From the NCBI GenBank assembly GCA_958267355.1, contig OY279575.1, positions 415,726 to 479,725 of the forward strand: a DNA stretch of 64,000 nucleotides, in the 5' to 3' direction. Of this stretch, positions 25,045-34,030 are shown in pieces; position 1 is the stretch's first letter, and each line of letters opens with the position of its first letter. The notes beneath the pieces are model-generated. The model was given only the letters and a program-made list of their open reading frames with translations, searched no databases and had not been told where the DNA came from. The DNA comes from an uncultured Alphaproteobacteria bacterium. GTDB taxonomy: Bacteria; Pseudomonadota; Alphaproteobacteria; JALCBB01. A program made the position numbers and the translations under genes.

Positions 25045-26252
25045 AAGCGGCGGGTTTTGCTCTTGGCTTTGGGTTTTGCCTTCTGGCTCGTAGCCTTGGC
25101 TCGGCGTGGCGTAGAAGCCATTGTCGCAAATACACCCGACTCAATCGCCTTCAGGGGGTCAAGGCAGTTCATACGATGCGCTTCGGCAACTGCGGGGTGC
25201 GTAATTGTCCCCGCGCAAACATTAAGCCCATCGCGTAGGTGTGAGTCTTCTTCTAAAGCCGCTCGCGTACCCCGCGAAGCAAGCCGCACAATATAGGGCA
25301 AAGTCGCGTTGGTTAAAGCCTGTGTACTAGTACGAGCCACAGCACCTGGCATATTGGTGACACAATAATGCACCACGCCATCTACAACATATGTCGGGTC
25401 TTCGTGAGTCGTCGGACGCGAAGTCTCAAAACAGCCACCTTGGTCAATGGCAATATCCACCAAAACACTTCCGCGGATCATTTTCTTCAAATGCACCCGC
25501 TTTAAAAGCTTGGGCGCACTGGCTCCAGGAATAAGCACCGCACCCACAACAACATTAGAGCGCAAAGCTTCTTCTTCCACAGCTTCAGTCGTGGCATAGC
25601 GGGTACGCAATCTGCCTTGAAACTGCTCGTCTAATACGCGCAGTCTTTCTAAGTCTCTATCCAAGACCGTGACCTGCGCACCAAGCCCCACAGCCATACG
25701 CGCCGCCTGCGCACCCGATACACCACCGCCAATAACACAAACCCGCCCTGGAGCTGCCCCAGGTACGCCACCGAGCAGAACACCGCTTCCTTGCCCAAAT
25801 AGGTGCTGACAATTCGCCGCCACCTGCACCGACATACGCCCCGCCACTTCACTCATCGGAGCCAGTAAAGGAAGCCTGCCGTGTTGGTCGGTAACCGTTT
25901 CGTAGGCAATGGCGGCAGCTCCGCTTTTCAGCAAAGCCTTAGTCTGCTGTAAGTCAGGAGCCAGATGCAGAAAGGTAAAAAGCGTCTGCCCCTTACGCAA
26001 AAGCCGAGTTTCAGATGGCTGTGGCTCCTTGACCTTAACCAGCAAATCGCTCTTGGCGAAGATTTCCTGCGCGGTGGTGGCGATTTTTGCTCCATTGGCA
26101 CGATAGGCAGAGTCGTCAAAGCCAATCGCAGAACCCGCGTTGCGCTCAACCAAAACCTTGTGTCCTGCTTCCGTCAGCTCACGCACACCCGCAGGAGTCA
26201 TACCAACGCGAAATTCCGCGCTTTTAATTTCTTTGGGAATTCCGATATGCAT
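25038..26252 (-). CDS. ald: Alanine dehydrogenase
   Basis: 404 residues from the ATG at 26252 ([20 protein letters not shown], the normal family start; upstream ATGs at 26267 and 26315 lengthen it without homology). NAD-dependent interconversion of L-alanine and pyruvate plus ammonia. The Rossmann motif is [34 protein letters not shown] and [18 protein letters not shown] are conserved. The C-terminus has an extra Arg/Lys/Ala-rich tail (about 30 residues). Next to two pyruvate-using transaminases, it would regenerate pyruvate from the alanine they make. Confidence 0.93.
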   Translation of the reverse strand: MHIGIPKEIKSAEFRVGMTPAGVRELTEAGHKVLVERNAGSAIGFDDSAYRANGAKIATTAQEIFAKSDLLVKVKEPQPSETRLLRKGQTLFTFLHLAPDLQQTKALLKSGAAAIAYETVTDQHGRLPLLAPMSEVAGRMSVQVAANCQHLFGQGSGVLLGGVPGAAPGRVCVIGGGVSGAQAARMAVGLGAQVTVLDRDLERLRVLDEQFQGRLRTRYATTEAVEEEALRSNVVVGAVLIPGASAPKLLKRVHLKKMIRGSVLVDIAIDQGGCFETSRPTTHEDPTYVVDGVVHYCVTNMPGAVARTSTQALTNATLPYIVRLASRGTRAALEEDSHLRDGLNVCAGTITHPAVAEAHRMNCLDPLKAIESGVFATMASTPRRAKATSQKAKPKAKSKTRRLH

Positions 26253-26354
26253 ATTCTTGTCCCCCATAAATTCCCTTCTTGTCACTCCATCCCGTAGGCA
26301 ACAGGCTTGCGGCAAACTTTATCTAGCGCGTAGGCAACAAGCGTGCGGTAAAGC

Positions 26355-27704
26355 TCAAGCAAGTGCTTCCAATGCACCCCGCACAGCAGTTACGATCCTG
26401 TCTAAGTGCTCTTCTTCAGCAATAAAGGGAGGCGAAAAAGCAAGCGTATCACCCGTAAAACGCACCATCGCTCCGCGTTCAAAGCACAGACGCGAAGCTT
26501 CAATACCACGTTTGCCTGGCGCGCCTTCACGGGGGGCTAACTCTACCGCCCCGATAAAGCCCAGATTGCGAATGTCAATCACATGCGGAGCATCAGCCAA
26601 AGAGTGCAACTTTTCTTCCAGCAAAGGCGCTAAATCATCACGCACACGGTCAAACAAACGCTCGTTGCGGTAAATGTCTAATGTCGCACACAAAGCCGCC
26701 GAAGCCACTGGATGCGCCGCATAGGTACCACCATGATAAAACTCAATCATCTCGCCCGTGCGCTCCGCCCAGTCTAAGCAGGCTTCGTAAATTCCTTCAC
26801 GAGCCACAACAGCTCCCATCGGAATCGTGCCATTCGTCAAACCCTTCGCCAAAGTAAATAAATCAGGCTTCACATCAAAATACTGATTGGCAAACGGAGT
26901 CCCCAACCTGCCCCAGCCCGTAATCACTTCATCAAAAATCAACAGCAAGCCATGGTGGTCACAAATTTCACGCAGTCTTTCCAAATAGCCCTGCGGCGGA
27001 ATCAAAACCCCCGTAGAACCCGCAACAGGCTCTACGATGACTCCCGCGATTGTGTGGGCTCCGTAGATGGCAATCTGCCGCTCTAGGTCATCGGCGAATT
27101 CTGCTCCGTGGGCGGGCTGTCCGCGCGAGAAAGCATTGCGAGCCAAATCATGCGTATCACGAATATGCGAAATGTTCGGCAAAACACTTTGAAACTGCAT
27201 GCGGTTTTTCATAATCCCCGCAAGACTCGTCCCGCCCATATTAATTCCGTGATAGCCCCTAGAACGCGAGATAAAACGATTGCGTTGCGGCTCACCGCAA
27301 GCATAGTGATACGCCAAAGCAATCTTAAGAACCGTATCAATCGCTTCCGACCCTGAGTTGGCAAAGAAAACCTGCGAATATTCCTCGGGCGTAAAACTCA
27401 AAACCTTCGCCGCCGCCGCAAACGCCAGCGGATGGCAAAATTGAAAAGTCGGAATAAAATCCGATTGCCGCAAAATCGTATTCACTGCATCGGCGATTTC
27501 TGTGCGTCCGTGTCCAGCATTGACGCACCACAAGCCTGCCGCCGCATCTACCACTTCACGTCCGTCAGGGGTGTAGTAGCAGGCCCCTTTGCTCGCGCTC
27601 AACAAAAGCGGATCACGCTTGAAAATGCGGTTCGGCGTGAAGGGCATCCAGAACGACTCAAGGTCATTCGGAGCCTTGTTCATAAGGTCAGTAACTTCGC
27701 TCAT
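26355..27704 (-). CDS. Omega-amino acid (beta-alanine):pyruvate aminotransferase
   Basis: 449 residues, class III PLP transaminase. FWMPFTPNRIFKRDPLLL near the N-terminus and VVDAAAGLWCVNAGHGRTEI are typical of the beta-alanine/omega-amino-acid group. FFANSGSEAIDTVLKIA, VEPVAGSTGVLIPP, LIFDEVITGWGRLGTPF and the PLP lysine in FTLAKGLTNGTIPMGAV are intact. It probably runs with ald on the minus strand (102-bp gap). It would accept beta-alanine, GABA or similar amines from polyamine breakdown; the exact substrate is inferred. Confidence 0.88.
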   Translation of the reverse strand: MSEVTDLMNKAPNDLESFWMPFTPNRIFKRDPLLLSASKGACYYTPDGREVVDAAAGLWCVNAGHGRTEIADAVNTILRQSDFIPTFQFCHPLAFAAAAKVLSFTPEEYSQVFFANSGSEAIDTVLKIALAYHYACGEPQRNRFISRSRGYHGINMGGTSLAGIMKNRMQFQSVLPNISHIRDTHDLARNAFSRGQPAHGAEFADDLERQIAIYGAHTIAGVIVEPVAGSTGVLIPPQGYLERLREICDHHGLLLIFDEVITGWGRLGTPFANQYFDVKPDLFTLAKGLTNGTIPMGAVVAREGIYEACLDWAERTGEMIEFYHGGTYAAHPVASAALCATLDIYRNERLFDRVRDDLAPLLEEKLHSLADAPHVIDIRNLGFIGAVELAPREGAPGKRGIEASRLCFERGAMVRFTGDTLAFSPPFIAEEEHLDRIVTAVRGALEALA

Positions 27705-27798
27705 AGGGTAATTCTATCACTCCCGTTCGTATTCTAACAACACCCCAAAACGACTCTGCTTGAAAAATGGCACTGGCAGTAGGAGATATTGCTTCAAG

Positions 27799-28800
27799 TT
27801 AATTCGCTTCGGTTTCGCTAGGCTCTGGCTGCTGGAATGCATAGAGTGCTACCGCCGCCGCGTTAGAGACATTCAGCTCAGACAAATCTCCTGCCGTAGG
27901 AATTCGCACCCACGCATCAGCTTGCTTCGCCACCAACGGACGCACACCTTTGCCTTCGGCTCCTAGCACCAAGACCACACGCACAGGAAAGTCAGGCGTG
28001 GCTTGCCTGACCGCTTGTGCCGCCGCTTGCTCTAGCGTGAGCTGTACTTGCTTGTCGTTTGGTGGCTTGTGGTTTGGCGGCTTTTCATTTGGCGGCTTGC
28101 CGTGTGCGTGTGTAAGCCTTCCTGTGCTTGACGCGAAGGCGTAGATCCAAAAGCCGTGCTGTTCTTTCAGGCTCGCCAAAGCCTGTGCCAAGTTGCCCAC
28201 CGCCACCCGTGGGACAATTTCTAATCCGCCACTTGCTGCCTTAGCCAAAGCTCCGCTTTCGCTGGCGGCTTTGCGTTCGGTGGTGAGTACTGCCTTGGCT
28301 CCGAAAACGGCGGCTGACCGTAGGACAGCTCCGACATTGCGCGGGTCGCTGACTTGGTCTAGGGCGACAATTAGGCAGGACTCACTCTGCGCAGATTCGC
28401 TTTGCATCAAGTCTTCCAGACTCACGGGGGGGAGGGGTTCGGTGAGCAGGGCTAATCCCTGATGCACGGCATCTGGCGGCAAAAGGCGGACAAGCTGGCT
28501 GGGGGCTAAAATTTCTGGCTCTAGGGGCAAGCCTAAGCCGCGTGGAGGGCTTTCCGCCCTGTCTGTAGTAGGTAGGCGCCTTACCCCCTCAGAAGTGGCA
28601 CAGAGACGCAGGAAACGCCGCCTACGATTAGCCAAAGCCGCTAGGACAGCGTGGGTTCCGTAAAGCCAGACTCCATCGCTAGAACTACCATCACGGGAGT
28701 GCCTGCCCGAAGCTGTCCGAGAAGTTGTGCGAAAAGCCTTGCGAGAAGGCGATTTTGTCCCTGATTTCCTGCGATTTTCTGCTATCTTTCTGTTTTTCAT
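27799..28800 (-). CDS. rlmB: TrmH/SpoU-family rRNA 2'-O-methyltransferase (RlmB-like)
   Basis: 333 residues from the ATG at 28800 (MKNRKIAENRRKSG); the frame is open to 28920. The N-terminus is basic and disordered. The substrate-binding domain begins VWLYGTHAVLAAL. The SpoU knot has motif 1 ALDQVSDPRNVGAVLRSAAVFG, motif 2 VLVLGAEGKGVRPLV and motif 3 IPTAGDLSELNVSNAAAVAL. RlmB methylates G2251 of 23S rRNA in E. coli. Odd: an insertion with three KPPN(E/H/D) repeats (KPPNEKPPNHKPPNDK) interrupts the catalytic domain before motif 2. Confidence 0.9.
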   Translation of the reverse strand: MKNRKIAENRRKSGTKSPSRKAFRTTSRTASGRHSRDGSSSDGVWLYGTHAVLAALANRRRRFLRLCATSEGVRRLPTTDRAESPPRGLGLPLEPEILAPSQLVRLLPPDAVHQGLALLTEPLPPVSLEDLMQSESAQSESCLIVALDQVSDPRNVGAVLRSAAVFGAKAVLTTERKAASESGALAKAASGGLEIVPRVAVGNLAQALASLKEQHGFWIYAFASSTGRLTHAHGKPPNEKPPNHKPPNDKQVQLTLEQAAAQAVRQATPDFPVRVVLVLGAEGKGVRPLVAKQADAWVRIPTAGDLSELNVSNAAAVALYAFQQPEPSETEAN

Positions 28801-29092
28801 ACGAATTCCGTTTGAATTCCGCGCAAAATTGCCAATTTGCTCAAAAGGCGGTGGAATTGTCCTGCTACGAGCCCAAACCAAGGAGGGGTTGCAGTTTTTC
28901 CAAATAGAGCCTATCTTCAAGCCACTCTGGAAGTTAGGTAATCACTCTCCACCCAAGCCACAGATAAATCTTGGGCGGGGATTGTGCGCCTTACACTTTA
29001 CATTTCAGAATCCCCACTGCAGAACCAAACGCGCATACGTTTATTAACACAAACCGTTATCACAATCATCCCAGACCAACACACACCCATTC

Positions 29093-29174
29093 GGAGGGGT
29101 GCCCGAGTGGTTAAAGGGGGCGGACTGTAAATCCGTTGGCTTTGCCTACGCTGGTTCGAATCCAGCCCCCTCCA
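29093..29174 (+). tRNA. tRNA-Tyr (anticodon GTA)
   Basis: Class II tRNA: acceptor GGAGGGG/CCCCTCC, anticodon stem GCGGA/TCCGT with loop CTGTAAA (anticodon GTA), a long variable arm, T-loop GGTTCGAATCC. Discriminator A at 29174; the following CCG means CCA is not fully encoded. Confidence 0.95.
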
Positions 29175-29190
29175 CCGAGTATCGCGAAAC

Positions 29191-29261
29191 GCGGGTGTAG
29201 CTCAATGGTAGAGCCCCAGCCTTCCAAGCTGGTTGTGTGGGTTCGATCCCCATCACCCGCT
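29191..29261 (+). tRNA. tRNA-Gly (anticodon TCC)
   Basis: Acceptor GCGGGTG/CACCCGC, anticodon stem CCAGC/GCTGG with loop CTTCCAA (anticodon TCC), T-loop GGTTCGATCC. Discriminator T; CCA is not encoded. It lies 16 bp after tRNA-Tyr and 99 bp before tuf, in the classic tyrT-glyT-tuf order. Confidence 0.95.
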
Positions 29262-29360
29262 CGTGTGCGTTGCAACCCGTAGGCGGATAACACGCAGGCA
29301 ACAGACTGCAACACGAGTACAGCGAACACGAGTAGAGACACGCAGGAGAGAGCAAGTCAA

Positions 29361-30551
29361 ATGGCGAAAGAAAAGTTTGAGCGCAACAAGCCGCACTGTA
29401 ACATCGGCACGATTGGTCATGTGGACCACGGCAAGACGACTCTAACCGCCGCTATCACCAAGGTCTTGGCGGAGAAAGGCGGAGCTGAATTCACCGACTA
29501 CGAGCAGATTGATAAAGCTCCTGAAGAAAAGGCGCGGGGGATTACGATTTCTACTTCGCATGTGGAGTATGAAACCGAAAACCGCCACTACGCCCATGTG
29601 GATTGCCCAGGTCACGCGGACTATGTGAAGAATATGATTACAGGGGCTGCGCAAATGGATGGGGCGGTGTTGGTTGTGTCAGCAACCGATGGGCCTATGC
29701 CGCAGACCCGTGAGCATATTTTGCTTGCTCGTCAGGTGGGAGTTCCTGCCCTAGTGGTGTTCTTGAACAAGTGCGACCAAGTGGATGATGCTGAGCTTTT
29801 GGACTTGGTAGAAGTGGAAGTGCAAGAACTTCTAAGCAAGTATGAATTTCCGGGAGATGAAATTCCGATTATTCGTGGGTCAGCACTCAAGGCTTTGGAA
29901 GGCGATAGTGGCGCACTTGGCACGGAAGCGATTATGAAGCTGATGGAGCAGGTAGATGCTTATGTTCCCCAGCCGCAACGCCCGAAGGATCAGCCGTTCT
30001 TGATGCCGATTGAAGATGTGTTTTCCATTTCGGGTCGTGGCACGGTGGTTACGGGTCGTGTGGAGCAAGGGGTTATCAATGTTGGCGAAGAAGTGGAAAT
30101 TGTCGGTATCAAGGACACTTCTAAGACTACGGTGACGGGCGTGGAGATGTTCCGCAAGCTGTTAGATACGGGTGAAGCGGGAGATAACATTGGCGCACTG
30201 TTGCGGGGTGTTGAGCGTGATGGTGTGGAACGCGGACAGGTTTTAGCGAAGCCAGGTACGATTACGCCGCATACGGAGTTTGAAGCTGAAGTTTATATCC
30301 TGACGAAAGAAGAAGGCGGGAGACACACGCCGTTTTTTGGCAATTATCGTCCGCAGTTTTACTTTCGCACAACGGATGTGACGGGCGTGGTTGAGTTGCC
30401 TTCTGGTACTGAGATGGTAATGCCAGGGGACAATGTAAGTTTTAAGGCGAAGTTGATTGCTCCGATTGCGATGGACGAAGGCTTACGCTTTGCCATTCGT
30501 GAAGGGGGCAGAACTGTTGGTGCGGGCGTGGTCTCCAAGGTGATGAAGTAA
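29361..30551 (+). CDS. tuf: Elongation factor Tu (copy 1)
   Basis: 396 residues. GTPase that brings aminoacyl-tRNA to the ribosome. G1 [15 protein letters not shown]3 [13 protein letters not shown]4 NKCD, and the effector region with [13 protein letters not shown] are intact. The protein is identical to the second copy at 46462-47652; the two genes differ at roughly 20 synonymous sites, mostly third positions. It is expressed with the preceding tRNAs and probably with tRNA-Trp and secE downstream. GGAGAGAG precedes the ATG. Confidence 0.98.
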   Translation: MAKEKFERNKPHCNIGTIGHVDHGKTTLTAAITKVLAEKGGAEFTDYEQIDKAPEEKARGITISTSHVEYETENRHYAHVDCPGHADYVKNMITGAAQMDGAVLVVSATDGPMPQTREHILLARQVGVPALVVFLNKCDQVDDAELLDLVEVEVQELLSKYEFPGDEIPIIRGSALKALEGDSGALGTEAIMKLMEQVDAYVPQPQRPKDQPFLMPIEDVFSISGRGTVVTGRVEQGVINVGEEVEIVGIKDTSKTTVTGVEMFRKLLDTGEAGDNIGALLRGVERDGVERGQVLAKPGTITPHTEFEAEVYILTKEEGGRHTPFFGNYRPQFYFRTTDVTGVVELPSGTEMVMPGDNVSFKAKLIAPIAMDEGLRFAIREGGRTVGAGVVSKVMK

Positions 30552-30593
30552 GGCGTAGCGCGTACGAATTCGGCGTGGTGCGCTACGAGTTGT

Positions 30594-30669
30594 AGGAGTG
30601 TAGCTCAACTGGTAGAGCACCGGTCTCCAAAACCGGGGGCTGGGGGTTCGAGTCCCTCCACTCCTGCCA
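30594..30669 (+). tRNA. tRNA-Trp (anticodon CCA)
   Basis: Acceptor AGGAGTG/CACTCCT, anticodon stem CCGGT/ACCGG with loop CTCCAAA (anticodon CCA), T-loop GGTTCGAGTCC, discriminator G and encoded CCA (30667-30669). Located between tuf and secE, the standard bacterial place. Confidence 0.96.
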
Positions 30670-30690
30670 TTGGCGCATCAGGGACTCGAA

Positions 30691-30890
30691 AGTTTTAAAC
30701 ATTGTGTCAGCGATGGACACAAAAAAGTACTGTGTCACAGCTCGGCACAAAAAGTTTTAAACATTGTGTCAGCGATGAACACAAGAAAGTACTGTGCCAC
30801 AGCTCGGCGCAAAAAGTTTTAAACATTGTGTCAGCAATGAACACAAGAAAGTACTGTGCCACCTGATAGGCACAAAAAGTTTTAAACCAG
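30691..30890. repeat. 62-bp tandem repeat (3.2 copies) between tRNA-Trp and secE
   Basis: Units begin AGTTTTAAACATTGTGTCAG at 30691, 30753 and 30815, with a partial fourth at 30878. Each unit has an inverted pair TTGTGT(C)...(G)ACACAA around a 7-9 nt loop and a second TGTG/CACA pair. The first unit pairs 7 bp perfectly and later ones 6 bp. The array would be transcribed between the tRNA and secE. Confidence 0.85.
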
Positions 30891-30953
30891 CTTGCTAAAC
30901 AAGTAAGCCAACAAGTTAACCAGTGCGGCAACAGCAACAGGACGCAAAACACA

Positions 30954-31148
30954 ATGGTAGCAATCAATCCTGGCAAGTTTGTCCGTGAAGTGCGCCGCGA
31001 AGTGGCGCAGGTCACTTGGCCAACACGCCGCGAGACTCTAATCAGTGTCATCATGGTGCTGATTATGGTTGCTTTGGCCTCGGTCTTCTTCTTGCTCGTA
31101 GATCAGGTCTTTGCCAGTGTGGTGCGTCTTTTGTTGCGTTTGGGGTAA
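30954..31148 (+). CDS. secE: Preprotein translocase subunit SecE
   Basis: 64 residues, the short single-membrane-span form. Amphipathic FVREVRREVAQVTWPTRRET is followed by one transmembrane helix (VIMVLIMVALASVFFLL). SecE clamps SecY in the translocon. The location before nusG is conserved. Confidence 0.95.
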   Translation: MVAINPGKFVREVRREVAQVTWPTRRETLISVIMVLIMVALASVFFLLVDQVFASVVRLLLRLG

Positions 31149-31153
31149 GGGCT

Positions 31154-31759
31154 ATGCGTTTGGACACAGCAAATCCGTCTGCGTCTGTACCTCCGCAACA
31201 GGAGGGAGACTCCGCGTCTCAAGAAGCGGAACGGCGGTGGTATATCCTGCAGGTGCATTCAGGGTTTGAGTTGCAGGTGCAGAAAGATATCCAAGATATG
31301 CAACGCGACAATAAACACCTTGGACTCAAAATCGGTAGCGTAAAAGTACCCACCGAACGAGTCGTTGGTGTGCGGCGTGGTGTACGCCACCAATCAGAAC
31401 GCAAATTCTTCCCGGGCTATGTGCTGGTAGAAGCAGACCTAGACGATATCGTCTCGCACGAACTGAAAAATATGCCGAAGGTAATGGGCTTCCTTGGCCC
31501 TAAAGGCCATCCCGTAGCCCTGCGCAAAAACGAAGAGCAAAGAATGCTCCGCCAAATGGACGATGGAGTCGCCCACGCCCGCCCCGCTGTCACCTTTGAA
31601 ATCGGAGAAAAGGTGCGGGTATCGCACGGACCATTTTCTTCCTTCAACGGTATCGTTGAAGATGTTGATGAAGAACGGGCTCGCCTGAAAGTGTCGGTTT
31701 CCATCTTCGGACGCTCCACGCCCGTTGAGCTGGAATACAGCCAAGTGGAAAAAATCTAA
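31154..31759 (+). CDS. nusG: Transcription termination/antitermination protein NusG
   Basis: 201 residues from the ATG at 31154, 5 bp after secE; the frame is open farther upstream but overlaps secE. The Gln/Ser-rich N-terminal 24 residues are extra. The NGN domain starts [13 protein letters not shown], has [12 protein letters not shown] and GFLGPKGHP, and the KOW domain has [22 protein letters not shown]. It binds RNA polymerase and links it to Rho or the ribosome. The TAA overlaps the rplK ATG by one base. Confidence 0.96.
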   Translation: MRLDTANPSASVPPQQEGDSASQEAERRWYILQVHSGFELQVQKDIQDMQRDNKHLGLKIGSVKVPTERVVGVRRGVRHQSERKFFPGYVLVEADLDDIVSHELKNMPKVMGFLGPKGHPVALRKNEEQRMLRQMDDGVAHARPAVTFEIGEKVRVSHGPFSSFNGIVEDVDEERARLKVSVSIFGRSTPVELEYSQVEKI

Positions 31760-32196
31760 TGGCGAAGGCTCCGAAAAAGAAAGTAGATGGATATATCCGA
31801 CTGGAAATCCCAGCGGGTAAAGCCAATCCCGCACCACCCGTCGGGCCAGCACTCGGACAACGCGGCGTAAACATCGTAGAATTCTGCAAAGCCTTCAACG
31901 ATGCCACGCAGAAACACGAACCCGATACACCCATTCCTGTGACGATTACCGTCTATGCCGACAGGTCTTTCACCTTTGAAACCCGCACACCCCCCTGCAG
32001 CTGGTTTATCCGTAAGGCAATCAAGCAGAAAAAAGGCTCGCCAACTCCGAATAAGCAGAAGATAGGCAGACTCTCGCAAAAACAACTCGCCGAAATCGCC
32101 GAAGCCAAAATGCCAGACCTAAACGCCGCCGATCTAGAAGGTGCCAAACGTATGGTCGCAGGTTCCGCTCGCTCCATGGGCGTGGAGGTAGACTAA
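31759..32196 (+). CDS. rplK: 50S ribosomal protein L11
   Basis: 145 residues. Part of the GTPase-associated centre on 23S r[23 protein letters not shown] with [15 protein letters not shown] is the family signature, and the C-terminal RNA-binding domain ends [15 protein letters not shown]. It overlaps nusG and rplA by one base each, so it is translationally coupled. Confidence 0.97.
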   Translation: MAKAPKKKVDGYIRLEIPAGKANPAPPVGPALGQRGVNIVEFCKAFNDATQKHEPDTPIPVTITVYADRSFTFETRTPPCSWFIRKAIKQKKGSPTPNKQKIGRLSQKQLAEIAEAKMPDLNAADLEGAKRMVAGSARSMGVEVD

Positions 32197-32885
32197 TGGC
32201 ACGGTTCGGCAAACGCACACGCACTGCGCGTGAAGCAATTGTTTCCGACAAGGAATACCCCCTGTCGGAAGCAATAGAGCTGCTTTGCGCCGTGCCAAGC
32301 CCAAAGTTTGATGAAAGCGTAGAGCTGGCAGTTAACCTTGGTGTGGATCCGCGCCAATCTGACCAGAATGTACGCGGAATGGTTTCCCTGCCACATGGTA
32401 CAGGACGCTCCGTGCGAGTCGCTGTCTTCGCCCAAGGAGCCAAAGCCGAAGAAGCCAAAACAGCAGGCGCAGATATCGTCGGAGCCCAAGACCTTGCCGA
32501 CAAGGTACAAGCAGGCGAAATGGATTTTGACCGCGTAATCGCAACTCCTGACCTAATGCCTCTGGTCGGGCGTCTAGGGCGAGTGCTAGGACCACGCGGG
32601 CTTATGCCAAACCCAAAACTCGGCACAGTCACCATGGATGTAACCGCCGCCGTAAACGCCGCAAAAAGCGGACAGGTAGAATACCGCGTAGATAAAGCAG
32701 GAATTGTCCACGCCGCAATTGGCAAACGCAGCTTCACACCCAACCAGCTTCACGACAACACCAAAGCCTTCATGGATGCAGTCCGTAAAGCAAAACCGCA
32801 ATCGGCAAAGCAATCGTATCTGCAAAAGGTATCCATAAGCACAACTATGGGTCCAGGCTTGCGCCTAGACCCCGCAACGCTCTAG
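32196..32885 (+). CDS. rplA: 50S ribosomal protein L1
   Basis: 229 residues. It forms the L1 stalk at the E site and can repress its own operon in other bacteria. [22 protein letters not shown] strand, [20 protein letters not shown] and the C-terminal [18 protein letters not shown] are typical. Normal length. Confidence 0.97.
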   Translation: MARFGKRTRTAREAIVSDKEYPLSEAIELLCAVPSPKFDESVELAVNLGVDPRQSDQNVRGMVSLPHGTGRSVRVAVFAQGAKAEEAKTAGADIVGAQDLADKVQAGEMDFDRVIATPDLMPLVGRLGRVLGPRGLMPNPKLGTVTMDVTAAVNAAKSGQVEYRVDKAGIVHAAIGKRSFTPNQLHDNTKAFMDAVRKAKPQSAKQSYLQKVSISTTMGPGLRLDPATL

Positions 32886-32915
32886 CAACAACAGCTTAAC
32901 AAGTGGAATTTCGCT

Positions 32916-33440
32916 ATGGCAATTCGTAGAGAGCAAAAAGAGGCATGGGTGGAAGATTTCCGCCGTGACCTTGGCTCGGCTGCCTTTGTCGTCGTGACCA
33001 AGCCGAAAGGACTTGGCGCAGGCGAAACCGCAAACCTGCGTCGTGCAGTCAGAGCAGAAAGCGCAAAGTTTCGTATTGTCCGCAATCGCCTAGCACAACG
33101 CGCCTTGGCAGAAACCCAAAACGCCGCCCTGCTAGATTTACTACAGGGAGAAGAACGCGGAGTCGCCTATTCTGATGACGGCATAGCCGTAGCCAAAGTC
33201 TGCAACGATTTCGCCAAGGACTTAGAAGAGCGGTTTACCATTATCGGCGGACTGCTAGATGGCGCGCCCTTAGATGCACCCCAAGTCACGGCACTGGCAA
33301 AGCTTCCTTCGCTGGATGTACTACGGGCGCAGATTATCGGAGTCCTACAAGCCCCCGCCGCCAAGCTTGCCCGCACACTTAACGAACCCGCCGCGTCTCT
33401 CGCCCGCCTATCAGGTGCGCGAGCGGCACAAGGCGAATAA
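32916..33440 (+). CDS. rplJ: 50S ribosomal protein L10
   Basis: 174 residues. Anchors L7/L12 dimers to the ribosome. The N-terminus AIRREQKEAWVEDFRRDLG, KGLGAGETANLRRAVRAES and KFRIVRNRLAQRAL match the family. Only 30 bp separates it from rplA, so there is no room for a long autogenous leader. Confidence 0.96.
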   Translation: MAIRREQKEAWVEDFRRDLGSAAFVVVTKPKGLGAGETANLRRAVRAESAKFRIVRNRLAQRALAETQNAALLDLLQGEERGVAYSDDGIAVAKVCNDFAKDLEERFTIIGGLLDGAPLDAPQVTALAKLPSLDVLRAQIIGVLQAPAAKLARTLNEPAASLARLSGARAAQGE

Positions 33441-33482
33441 CACCCACAAGCAACACAACAATCACTGGTCAAGGAGTCAGAA

Positions 33483-33863
33483 ATGGCAGCAAATCTCGAA
33501 ACTCTGGTTGAGTCGCTCTCAAGCTTGAGCGTCTTAGAAGCGGCAGAACTTGCCAAGAAGCTAGAAGAAGCGTGGGGCGTATCCGCCGCCGCTCCTGTTG
33601 CGGCAGTTGTCGCAGGGGGTGCAGCTCCTGCGGAAGAAGCAGGCGAGGAGAAAAGCGAATTTACGCTCTTCCTTGCCGAAACAGGCGACAAGCGCATTGA
33701 TGTAATCAAAGAAGTGCGCACCCTAACAGGACTCGGCTTGAAAGAAGCCAAAGACTTGGTTGAGTCGGCTCCGAAGGCAATCAAAGAAAATATGCCAAAA
33801 GATGAAGCCGAAGAAGCAAAGAAAAAACTAGAAGCCGCTGGCGCCAAGGTGGAGCTTAAGTAA
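33483..33863 (+). CDS. rplL: 50S ribosomal protein L7/L12
   Basis: 126 residues. Acidic stalk protein recruiting translation GTPases. N-terminal dimerisation helices ([20 protein letters not shown]), an Ala/Glu hinge, and the C-terminal domain with [20 protein letters not shown] and [19 protein letters not shown] at 33472-33476 gives a strong ribosome site, in line with its multi-copy need. Confidence 0.97.
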   Translation: MAANLETLVESLSSLSVLEAAELAKKLEEAWGVSAAAPVAAVVAGGAAPAEEAGEEKSEFTLFLAETGDKRIDVIKEVRTLTGLGLKEAKDLVESAPKAIKENMPKDEAEEAKKKLEAAGAKVELK

Positions 33864-33908
33864 TCCCACCTGATGCAGTCTGAGTGCTCCTGACGCACCC
33901 AGACAACA

Positions 33909-33934
33909 GAACAAACGCCAAAGCGCGTTTGTTC
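33909..33934 (+). terminator. Hairpin between rplL and rpoB (attenuator or processing site)
   Basis: GAACAAACGC and GCGTTTGTTC form a perfect 10-bp stem with a 6-nt loop, 45 bp after the rplL stop. Only CTT follows, so termination would be partial. A hairpin here is known in other bacteria to lower rpoBC expression relative to rplJL. Confidence 0.6.
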
Positions 33935-34030
33935 CTTACATAAACGGATGGGCTAAGTTGTGCTTGTCCGATTGTATAAATCAGACTCGTCTGGTTCCTG
34001 TTAAGGCGAGTCGGCATCAGTGAGGATTCA

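Noticed and set aside
30691..30890. CRISPR-like array
   Set aside because: Whole units are repeated head to tail with no unique spacers between short direct repeats, and no cas genes are present. The same applies to the other arrays.
33975..33980. TATAAA as an rpoB promoter -10
   Set aside because: No acceptable -35 is found 16-18 bp upstream.
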